The notes beneath the pieces were generated by a model. The model was not told the origin of the DNA, did not search any database, and was given only the letters and a program-made list of their open reading frames with translations. Shown here piece by piece: positions 6,455 through 12,460 of a stretch of 16,765 bases of DNA (position 1 is its first letter; every line of letters starts with the position of its first letter). The position numbers and the translations under genes are program-made. The stretch is from an uncultured Clostridia bacterium (GTDB taxonomy: Bacteria; Bacillota; Clostridia; Oscillospirales; Ruminococcaceae). The stretch lies in the NCBI GenBank assembly GCA_947381875.1, contig CANCXY010000047.1, positions 1-16,765 on the forward strand, read 5' to 3'.

Positions 6455-8287
6455 TCATTCCACCACCTTGCCGCCTTTCACGGCTTTCATGCGCAGGTCA
6501 TGGTTCAGGATGCGTTTGCGGATGCGCAGGGCGTGCGGCGTTACCTCCAACAGCTCATCCGGCTTCAAAAACTCCAGGCTGGCTTCCAGGCTGAACTTCG
6601 ACACCGGCACCAGACGCAAAGCGTCGTCACTGCCGGATGCGCGGGTGTTGGAAAGATGCTTTGTCTTGCACACATTTACCGTGATGTCCTCGCCCGCCGG
6701 GCTGTACCCGACGACCATCCCCTCGTACACTTCCTCGCCTGCCTCAATGATCAGCGTGCCGCGCTGCTGGGCGTTGAACAGGCCGTAGGTGACAGCCGTG
6801 CCCGTTTCATAGCTCACAAGGCTGCCCGTACTGCGCGCGGGCAGGTCGCCGCGCCATTCGTCGTAGCCGTCGAAAATCGTATTCATCACACCCTCGCCGT
6901 GGGAGTCCGTCAAAAACTCACTGCGGTAGCCGAAAAGCCCGCGTGAGGGGATACGGAACTCAATGCGCATGCGCGTGGAACCAAGTGGAGACATCTGCAC
7001 AAGCTCGCCCTTGCGGCTGCCCAGCTTCTGCATCACGCTGCCCTGATACTCCACAGGCACGTCGATCACCACATGCTCCATCGGCTCCATCTTTTTGCCG
7101 TTTTCCTCATGCACCAGAACTTTGGGCGGCGATACCTGCAATTCGTACCCTTCGCGGCGCATGGTTTCAATCAAAATGGAAAGGTGCATTTCGCCGCGCC
7201 CCATCACGCGGAAAGATTCGGTGGTAGTGGAATCCTCCACCTGCAAAGCCACGTCTTTCAGCAGCTCGCGGTGCAGGCGGTCGCGAATCTGACGGCTGGT
7301 GACGAACTTTCCGTCGCGCCCCGCAAAGGGGCTGTCGTTCACGGAGAAAGTCATTTCAACGGTGGGGTCGTTGATCTTCAAAAACGGCAGCGGTTCCACC
7401 AGCGCGGGGTCACACAGTGTATTGCCGATATTGATGTCGGTGATGCCGCTAAACGCGACAATATCGCCCGCGTCCGCCGATTCAATGGGCGTGCGCCCGT
7501 TGGCCTCAAAGCTGTACAGCGCCGTGATGCGCCCCTTTTTGGCAAGGTCCTTGTTGTGCCAGTCGCACAGCGCCACGTCCTGCCCGACGCGGATCTGCCC
7601 GCTGCTGATGCGGCCAATGCCGATGCGCCCCACAAAGTCATTGTAGTCGATGGAGGAACACAGCATGGAGAGCGGCGCGCCGGGGTCGCCCTCCGGCGGG
7701 GCAACGTAGTCAAGGATGGTGCGGAAGAGCGGCTGAAGGTCGGTCCCCTTTTCGTCGGGGCTGTAGCTGGCGGTGCCCTCGCGGCCTGAGCAGAACACCA
7801 TCGGGCTGTCAAGCTGTTCGTCCGTCGCGCCCAAATCCATCAGCAGCAGCAGAATTTCGTCGATCACCTCTTTGATGCGCGCGTCCGGGCGGTCGATCTT
7901 ATTGACGGCGATCACAAGCGAAAGGTTCTGCTGAAGCGCTTTTTGCAGCACGAAGCGCGTCTGCGGCATGCACCCTTCGGCGGCATCGACGAGCAGCAGC
8001 ACGCCGTTCACCATTTTCAGCACGCGTTCCACCTCGCCGCCGAAATCGGCGTGACCCGGTGTATCGACAATGTTGATCTTTACGCCGTCATAGAACGTAC
8101 AGGCATTTTTGGCGAGGATGGTGATACCGCGCTCGCGCTCAATATCGCCGGAATCCATCACGCGCTCCGCCACCTGCTGGTTGTCGCGGAACGCGCCGCT
8201 CTGTTTGAGCATTTGGTCGACCAGTGTCGTCTTGCCGTGGTCGACGTGCGCGATGATGGCTATATTGCGGATATTTTTCTGTTCCAT
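6455..8287 (-). CDS. typA: Ribosome-associated GTPase TypA/BipA
   Basis: 610 residues, the usual full length. TypA/BipA is a translational GTPase of the EF-G superfamily that binds 70S ribosomes and supports ribosome assembly and stress or low-temperature growth. Visible: P-loop AHVDHGKT (13-20), switch I RERGITILAK (51-60), DTPGHADFGGE (75-85), NKID (129-132), then beta-barrel domain II, the alpha/beta domains (EDSTTTESFRVMGRGEMHLSILIE) and the TypA-specific C-terminal domain (GEEVYEGMVVGYSP...LEFLKPDELLEVTP). Start ATG 8285-8287 aligns with the family N-terminus; the ribosome site is modest (AAGGAAATGGGAAAG upstream). Transcribed from the consensus promoter at 8338-8366; the CmpB-like gene follows after 4 nt. 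Confidence 0.97.
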   Translation of the reverse strand: MEQKNIRNIAIIAHVDHGKTTLVDQMLKQSGAFRDNQQVAERVMDSGDIERERGITILAKNACTFYDGVKINIVDTPGHADFGGEVERVLKMVNGVLLLVDAAEGCMPQTRFVLQKALQQNLSLVIAVNKIDRPDARIKEVIDEILLLLMDLGATDEQLDSPMVFCSGREGTASYSPDEKGTDLQPLFRTILDYVAPPEGDPGAPLSMLCSSIDYNDFVGRIGIGRISSGQIRVGQDVALCDWHNKDLAKKGRITALYSFEANGRTPIESADAGDIVAFSGITDINIGNTLCDPALVEPLPFLKINDPTVEMTFSVNDSPFAGRDGKFVTSRQIRDRLHRELLKDVALQVEDSTTTESFRVMGRGEMHLSILIETMRREGYELQVSPPKVLVHEENGKKMEPMEHVVIDVPVEYQGSVMQKLGSRKGELVQMSPLGSTRMRIEFRIPSRGLFGYRSEFLTDSHGEGVMNTIFDGYDEWRGDLPARSTGSLVSYETGTAVTYGLFNAQQRGTLIIEAGEEVYEGMVVGYSPAGEDITVNVCKTKHLSNTRASGSDDALRLVPVSKFSLEASLEFLKPDELLEVTPHALRIRKRILNHDLRMKAVKGGKVVE

Positions 8288-8337
8288 TGCTTTCCCATTT
8301 CCTTCTCATTTGTAAATATGCTTCTTGAGCCTCCCAT

Positions 8338-8366
8338 ATTCTATAATATGTACAAAGAATTGTCAA
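8338..8366 (-). promoter_or_regulatory. Sigma-A promoter of typA
   Basis: On the minus strand TTGACA (8361-8366) and TAGAAT (8338-8343) are exactly 17 bp apart, 50 bp upstream of the typA ATG. The -35 is a perfect consensus and the -10 matches five of six. The composite repeat lies immediately upstream and would not be in the typA mRNA. Confidence 0.8.
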
Positions 8367-8394
8367 GAAATTTGCCGGAACCAGGGGAAATAAT

Positions 8395-8524
8395 GCAGGC
8401 CAGGCGTTCGCCTGGCCTGCCGGGCTGCCGCCCGGACCTGCCCAGAGGCCCTGCCTCTGGACTCCGCCAAAGGGGGCAAGCCCCCTTTGGAAACCCATCA
8501 CGCGCGGCAATTTCATTGCCGCGC
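8395..8524 (-). repeat. Composite hairpin repeat, copy 2 (minus orientation; modules G-B-E-D-H)
   Basis: Reading minus from 8524: G, 10-bp stem GCGCGGCAAT/ATTGCCGCGC (8502-8524); linker ending GGGTTT; B, CCAAAGGGGGC/GCCCCCTTTGG (8467-8490); linker CGGAGT; E, CCAGAGGC/GCCTCTGG (8442-8460); linker GCAGGT; D, CCGGGC/GCCCGG (8420-8435); H, 12-bp stem GCAGGCCAGGCG/CGCCTGGCCTGC (8395-8420). D and H abut. It separates the divergent typA and proB promoters. G and H are not seen in the other copies. Confidence 0.85.
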
Positions 8525-8570
8525 ACCTTATAATGTGGTGTGTTAAATTGGATTTCCGTGCGCGCACCTA

Positions 8571-8599
8571 TAGATTTCTTCGCGCATTTATGATATACT
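8571..8599 (+). promoter_or_regulatory. Probable promoter of proBA, with flanking repeats
   Basis: TATACT (8594-8599) preceded by TG as an extended -10, with a weak -35 TAGATT (8571-8576) at 17 bp. The start would be about 18 nt before the proB ATG, too short a leader for a T-box. Just upstream a 9-bp direct repeat CGCGCACCT occurs at 8520-8528 and 8561-8569 (41 bp apart), the second inside the palindrome GTGCGCGCAC (8558-8567); these could be operator sites. Confidence 0.55.
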
Positions 8600-8623
8600 G
8601 GTTCGGAAAGGGGAGGAAAAGCT

Positions 8624-9418
8624 ATGCGCGTTGTCGTAAAGGTGGGCACGTCGACACTGGCCCACCCCACCGGGCATATCAATATCCGCCTGGTGGAATC
8701 ACTCTGTAAGACCCTCGCCGACCTGCAAAACGCGGGCCATCAAATCCTGCTTGTCTCCTCCGGCGCGATCGGGATGGGCGTCGGAAAGCTGAAACTGCCG
8801 GGCCGCCCGGCGGATATGGCCTCCAAACAGGCCGCCGCCGCCGTGGGCCAGTGCGAACTGATGTATACCTATGACAAGCTGTTTACCGAATATAACCACA
8901 CGGTCGCACAAGTCCTGTTGACCGGCGCGGACGTGGAGGACAAGACCCGCCGCGCCAATATCGAGGCGACGCTGAAACGCTTGCTGGAGATGGGCGCGAT
9001 CCCCATCATCAACGAGAACGACACTGTCTCCACCGCCGAAATCGCCGCCGTCCCATCCCTGGGCGACAACGATACCTTGGCGGCGATTGTGGCTGTCAGT
9101 GTGCGGGCCGACCTGCTGATCCTGCTCAGCGACATCGACGGCCTCTACACTGCCGACCCGCGAAAGGACACCACCGCGCGCCTCATCCCCACCGTCGAGG
9201 CCATCACGCCCGAAATCGAAACCTTGGCGGGCGGCGCGGTATCCGGCCAGGGCACCGGCGGCATGGTGACGAAACTCGCCGCCGCGCGCCGCGTGACGCG
9301 CCACGGGATTCCGATGGTGATTGCGAACGGCGCAAGCCCGCTGTGCCTGTACGATATTGTAGAGGGCAAACCCGTCGGCACCCGTTTCCTGGGGCAGCCG
9401 AAAAAGGAGGACGCATGA
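8624..9418 (+). CDS. proB: Glutamate 5-kinase, short form without PUA domain
   Basis: 264 residues; ATG 8624 with AGGGGAGG at 8609-8616. Phosphorylates glutamate to gamma-glutamyl phosphate, the first step of proline synthesis, in the cytoplasm. Amino-acid kinase fold marks: VVVKVGTSTL (3-12), LLVSSGAIGMG (42-52), the glutamate-binding PIINENDTVS (127-136), SLGDNDTLAA (145-154), LLSDIDGLYTADPR (167-180), and GTGGMVTKLAAA (210-221). It ends where the C-terminal PUA domain of the E. coli and B. subtilis enzymes (about 365 residues) would begin. The stop overlaps the proA start (ATGA). The PUA domain is linked to proline feedback in E. coli, so regulation here may differ; that is an inference. 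Confidence 0.96.
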   Translation: MRVVVKVGTSTLAHPTGHINIRLVESLCKTLADLQNAGHQILLVSSGAIGMGVGKLKLPGRPADMASKQAAAAVGQCELMYTYDKLFTEYNHTVAQVLLTGADVEDKTRRANIEATLKRLLEMGAIPIINENDTVSTAEIAAVPSLGDNDTLAAIVAVSVRADLLILLSDIDGLYTADPRKDTTARLIPTVEAITPEIETLAGGAVSGQGTGGMVTKLAAARRVTRHGIPMVIANGASPLCLYDIVEGKPVGTRFLGQPKKEDA

Positions 9419-10653
9419 AAACAACGCAGGAAATTCTGCAAGACGCCCGCGCCGCCAAACCCCGCGCAGCGGCGCTTTCCACGAAGGAGAAAAACACCCT
9501 TTTGCTGGCGATGGCCGACGCCCTTGTCAAGAACACAGAGGCGATTCTTGCCGCGAACGCCGCCGATCTGGACGCCGCGCGCGGCGAGATCGCGCCCGTG
9601 ATGCTGGACCGCCTGGCGCTGAATGAAGCGCGCGTGGCCGCCATGGCCGACGGCCTGCGCGCCGTGGCTGCATTGGGCGACCCCGTGGGCGAGGTACTGG
9701 GCGAGACTGTACGTCCCAATGGGTTGCGCATTCAAAAGGTGCGCGTGCCGATGGGCGTCGTCGCCATCATCTACGAGAGCCGCCCCAATGTGACGGCGGA
9801 CGCGGCGGCGCTGTGCCTGAAAAGCGGTAATGTCTGCGTCCTGCGCGGCGGGCGCGAAGCCATCCGCTCCAATACGGCCATTGTCGCGGCGCTGCGGGAC
9901 GGGCTGTCCGCGTGCGACGCGCCGGAGACACTTATCAACTTAGTGGAGGACACATCCCGCGCGAGCGCGTCCGAGCTGATGACGGCGCGCGGGTTGGTCG
10001 ACCTGCTGATTCCGCGTGGCGGCAAGGGGCTGATCCGCGCGTGTGTGGAAAACGCGAAAGTGCCGTGCATTGAGACGGGCACGGGCATTTGCCATATCTA
10101 TGTGGACGCCGCCGCCGACCCCGCGATGGCGCTTGCCATTGTCGACAACGCCAAAACCAGCCGCCCTTCCGTGTGCAACGCCGCCGAAGTGTGCCTGGTG
10201 CATCAAAGCATTGCCGGGGCGTTCCTGCCGGCACTGGCCCGGCGTTTAGACGAAAAGCATGTGGAACTGCGGCTGGACCCGCGCGCAGCGGCCATCATCC
10301 CCGGCACTCCGGCGGGGCCGGAGGATTTCGATACCGAATTTTTGGATTACATCTTGGCCGTCAAGGTGGTGGACAGCGTAGAGGATGCCATGCGCCATAT
10401 CGCCGCGCATTCAACAGGGCACAGCGAGGCCATTGTGACAGAGGATGAAGCGGCTGCCGCCGCGTTCTGCCGGGACGTCGATTCGGCGGCGGTATATGTG
10501 AACGCATCCACGCGCTTCACGGACGGCGGCGAGTTCGGGCTTGGGTGCGAAATGGGCATTTCAACGCAGAAGTTGGGCGCGCGCGGGCCGATGGGGCTGG
10601 CGGAGCTGACGAGCTATCAATATATCATCCGGGGCAGCGGCCAGGTGCGCTGA
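9415..10653 (+). CDS. proA: Gamma-glutamyl phosphate reductase (glutamate-5-semialdehyde dehydrogenase)
   Basis: 412 residues (E. coli ProA 417). Reduces gamma-glutamyl phosphate with NADPH to glutamate-5-semialdehyde, which cyclises to pyrroline-5-carboxylate. ATG 9415-9417 overlaps the proB stop as ATGA and has AAGGAGG at 9404-9410; the longer open frame starting inside proB is rejected. Motifs: GVVAIIYESRPNVTADAAAL (114-133), GNVCVLRGGREAIRSN (138-153), IETGTGICHIYVD (219-231), the catalytic cysteine in SRPSVCNAAE (C254) and TDGGEFGLGCEMGISTQKL near 369-387. Direct coupling to proB matches the ProB-ProA enzyme pair, which channels a labile intermediate. proC is not in the window. Confidence 0.97.
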   Translation: MKTTQEILQDARAAKPRAAALSTKEKNTLLLAMADALVKNTEAILAANAADLDAARGEIAPVMLDRLALNEARVAAMADGLRAVAALGDPVGEVLGETVRPNGLRIQKVRVPMGVVAIIYESRPNVTADAAALCLKSGNVCVLRGGREAIRSNTAIVAALRDGLSACDAPETLINLVEDTSRASASELMTARGLVDLLIPRGGKGLIRACVENAKVPCIETGTGICHIYVDAAADPAMALAIVDNAKTSRPSVCNAAEVCLVHQSIAGAFLPALARRLDEKHVELRLDPRAAAIIPGTPAGPEDFDTEFLDYILAVKVVDSVEDAMRHIAAHSTGHSEAIVTEDEAAAAAFCRDVDSAAVYVNASTRFTDGGEFGLGCEMGISTQKLGARGPMGLAELTSYQYIIRGSGQVR

Positions 10654-10678
10654 ACCACCGGCAAGGAGGGAACGCAAG

Positions 10679-11482
10679 ATGCCAGATGAGGAAAAAGCCC
10701 GCAATGCCCTGCGCCGCCGCCGCAGGCTGCGTCAGATGCTGGGCGCCGTGGTATGCCTGCTGGTGGTGATCGGACTGGGCAGCGTGGTTTCGGGCGGCGT
10801 GCGCCTGGCGGCGCGCCTGTTCGATGATACAGAAGAACGGACAAGGTTTGAGGAACGCCTGCAAACGCTTGTCTCACTCGACCCCGATCCGTTTGCGTCG
10901 CTGGAGGAGGCGAACCGGGCGCGGCTGCTGGACGCGGCGATCTGGTCCGTGATCCAGCAGAACAACGACCGGCTGGATACCTACGAACGCGACGAGATCG
11001 GCGCCATGTATCTGCCGACGCTGGATATCGATCGCGCGGTGGCGTCGCTGTACGGGCCGGATTTCCATTTTACCTATGAAACCTTCTCCGACAACGGCCT
11101 CACTTTCCAGTATGTGGCCGAGAAAAACGCGTACCTGCTGCCTATCACAAGCGTGAACGGGACGTATGCGCCGCGTGTGGTGCGCATGCGCCGGGAAAAC
11201 GGCGGGCGGCGCGTGACAATAGGGTATTTAGATGTGTACGGGACAGGCGAACTGATCCTTGACCTCTCGAAACTGGAACCCGTCAAATACCTCGACTACA
11301 TTTTCCAGCGGGTGAACGGGGAATACTACCTGACAGCCATTGTAAAAAGCGATATGAGCGTGAGCAGTTCCTCCAGCTCGGACACCTCGTCCAGTCAGCC
11401 GATTGACGATGTGATGGACCATGTGGCCTCGGCCCTGCCGCAGGACGGCGATTTGGGCGCGTCGGATACCTCCGGCTCCTGA
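10679..11482 (+). CDS. Hypothetical single-pass membrane protein
   Basis: 267 residues; ATG 10679 with AAGGAGG at 10663-10669, 25 bp after the proA stop, so probably the third gene of the pro operon. Not recognised as a named family. N-terminal 20 residues are cytoplasmic and strongly basic (RRRRRLR), followed by one membrane segment at about 21-41, then an extracytoplasmic domain of ~190 residues that is mixed alpha/beta (a helical stretch near 50-100, then beta-rich, with TFQYVAEKNAYLLPITSVNGTY and the phrase RRVTIGYLDVYG). The C-terminus is a flexible Ser/Asp tail (SVSSSSSSDTSSSQ, about 226-239). No lipobox, catalytic triad or cysteine pair is evident. A terminator follows. Its relation to proline synthesis is unknown; it may merely share the transcript. 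Confidence 0.75.
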   Translation: MPDEEKARNALRRRRRLRQMLGAVVCLLVVIGLGSVVSGGVRLAARLFDDTEERTRFEERLQTLVSLDPDPFASLEEANRARLLDAAIWSVIQQNNDRLDTYERDEIGAMYLPTLDIDRAVASLYGPDFHFTYETFSDNGLTFQYVAEKNAYLLPITSVNGTYAPRVVRMRRENGGRRVTIGYLDVYGTGELILDLSKLEPVKYLDYIFQRVNGEYYLTAIVKSDMSVSSSSSSDTSSSQPIDDVMDHVASALPQDGDLGASDTSGS

Positions 11483-11493
11483 ACCAGTACACA

Positions 11494-11521
11494 ACACCGC
11501 CCGCCAATGCGCGGGCGGTGT
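11494..11521 (+). terminator. Terminator-like hairpin after the pro operon
   Basis: ACACCGCCCGC (11494-11504) pairs perfectly with GCGGGCGGTGT (11511-11521) around a 6-nt loop, 11 bp after the stop at 11482. The tail CCGTTTGGAAGGGCTTTTGTG is only weakly T-rich, so termination may be incomplete. Confidence 0.65.
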
Positions 11522-11560
11522 CCGTTTGGAAGGGCTTTTGTGTATTTCCCCGCTTGAAAT

Positions 11561-11577
11561 CGTAAGTTTTTCGTAAG
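11561..11577 (+). promoter_or_regulatory. Direct repeat CGTAAG-N5-CGTAAG, probable response-regulator binding site
   Basis: CGTAAG occurs at 11561-11566 and 11572-11577, an 11-bp period as in OmpR/PhoB-family boxes that place two regulator monomers on the same DNA face. Related CTTGAA (11553-11558) and CTTGAG (11584-11589) extend the pattern at roughly one turn on each side. The site is upstream of the -10 at 11611 and of the VanR-like gene, so positive autoregulation is the natural reading; this is inferred. Confidence 0.55.
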
Positions 11578-11607
11578 GTTTTTCTTGAGCCGCATGTCAA
11601 AGAGATA

Positions 11608-11616
11608 TGCTACAAT
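11608..11616 (+). promoter_or_regulatory. Extended -10 promoter of the regulator-kinase-VanZ operon
   Basis: TG-C-TACAAT (11608-11616) is a good extended -10. No consensus -35 lies 17 bp upstream (AGCCGC); TTGAGC at 11585-11590 is 20 bp away. A weak -35 plus the upstream direct repeat fits an activator-dependent promoter. Transcription would begin near 11623, leaving a leader of about 130 nt made almost wholly of hairpin repeat. Confidence 0.6.
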
Positions 11617-11627
11617 AAAAACCTGTT

Positions 11628-11738
11628 AAAGTTTCCGTCCACCCTTTTCAAAGGGTGGCAGGAGTCCAGAGGGTAGCGCCCTCTGGGCAGGATTCCAAAG
11701 GGCGGCAGCCCTTTGGGCAGGTCCGGGCGGCAGCCCGG
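11628..11738 (+). repeat. Composite hairpin repeat, copy 3 (modules A-E-B-D) in the response-regulator leader
   Basis: Lead AAAGTTTCCGT (11628); A, CCACCCTTT/AAAGGGTGG (11639-11658); linker CAGGAGT; E, CCAGAGGG/CCCTCTGG (11666-11686); linker GCAGGATT; B, CCAAAGGGC/GCCCTTTGG (11695-11716); linker GCAGGT; D, CCGGGC-GGCA-GCCCGG (11723-11738). The gene's ribosome site GGAGGAGG starts 3 nt after D. Unlike copies 1 and 4 it has E in place of C and lacks F. Confidence 0.9.
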
Positions 11739-11755
11739 CAGGAGGAGGCGGAGTG

Positions 11756-12460
11756 ATGGAGACAGCAACCATCCTTGTAGTAGACGACGACAGAGAGATT
11801 GTGGGGGCGATCACAAAGCTGCTGGAATTAGAGGGCTACCGCGTGCTGCGCGCCTATGACGGCATGGAGGCGCTGGAGGCGCTGCACACAAACGACGTGC
11901 AGCTGATGATCTTAGATGTGATGATGCCGCGCATGGACGGCCTTTCGGCCACGATGCAGATCCGGCGTGAGAAAAACGTGCCCATCCTGCTGTTGAGCGC
12001 CAAAACCGAGGACGCCGATAAGATCGCGGGGCTGGCAATCGGCGCGGACGACTACATCACAAAGCCCTATAACCCGATGGAGCTTGTCGCGCGGGTGAAG
12101 GCCATGCTGCGGCGATACCTTGCATTGGGCACGGCGGGTGGGCCACCCAAAGGCAATGTTGTGACACTGGGCGGGCTTGCGCTCAACCTGGATCAGAAGC
12201 AGCTTTCTGTCAACGGCATGCCTGTGCATCTGACAGCCACGGAATACCGCATCACCGCGCTGCTGATGCAGAACCCCGGACGTGTCTATAACGCGGAGGA
12301 AATCTATGAGCGCGTGTGGAACGAGCCGGGGTACAGCGTGGAAAATACCGTGATGGTGCATATCCGGCGCATCCGGGAGAAAATCGAGATCGACCCGAAA
12401 AAACCGCAATATCTGAAGGTGGTGTGGGGGCTTGGATACAAAATGGAAAAGATACAATAG
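11756..12460 (+). CDS. VanR-like OmpR-family response regulator
   Basis: 234 residues. ATG 11756 is 7 nt after GGAGG (11744-11748); a GTG at 11753 directly before it is a less likely start. Receiver domain residues 1-115: acidic pair D10/D11, phospho-acceptor D54 in LDVMMPRMDG, S81 and K103 (TKPYNPMEL). The C-terminal winged helix (about 135-234) carries LTATEYRITALLMQNPGRVYNAE-type and ENTVMVHIRRIREKIE-type helices and the closing KVVWGLGYKMEK typical of VanR relatives. It is expected to be phosphorylated by the kinase encoded next, whose start lies inside this gene, and to bind the repeat at 11561-11577. Its only visible adjacent target is its own operon. Confidence 0.92.
   Translation: METATILVVDDDREIVGAITKLLELEGYRVLRAYDGMEALEALHTNDVQLMILDVMMPRMDGLSATMQIRREKNVPILLLSAKTEDADKIAGLAIGADDYITKPYNPMELVARVKAMLRRYLALGTAGGPPKGNVVTLGGLALNLDQKQLSVNGMPVHLTATEYRITALLMQNPGRVYNAEEIYERVWNEPGYSVENTVMVHIRRIREKIEIDPKKPQYLKVVWGLGYKMEKIQ

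Noticed and set aside
7073..7789. 238-codon plus-strand frame opposite typA
   Set aside because: It mirrors conserved TypA codons and has no family resemblance or ribosome site.
8525..8623. Proline T-box or other riboswitch upstream of proB
   Set aside because: The predicted start leaves about 18 nt of leader and no T-box consensus or terminator/antiterminator pair is visible.
9343..9414. Longer ProA start inside proB
   Set aside because: The 24 extra residues lack family similarity, and ATG 9415 has AAGGAGG at the right distance and overlaps the proB stop as ATGA.
11628..11738. CRISPR array made by the regularly placed GC-rich units
   Set aside because: The units are different palindromes with constant short linkers, not identical repeats with unique spacers of 30-40 bp, and no cas gene is present.
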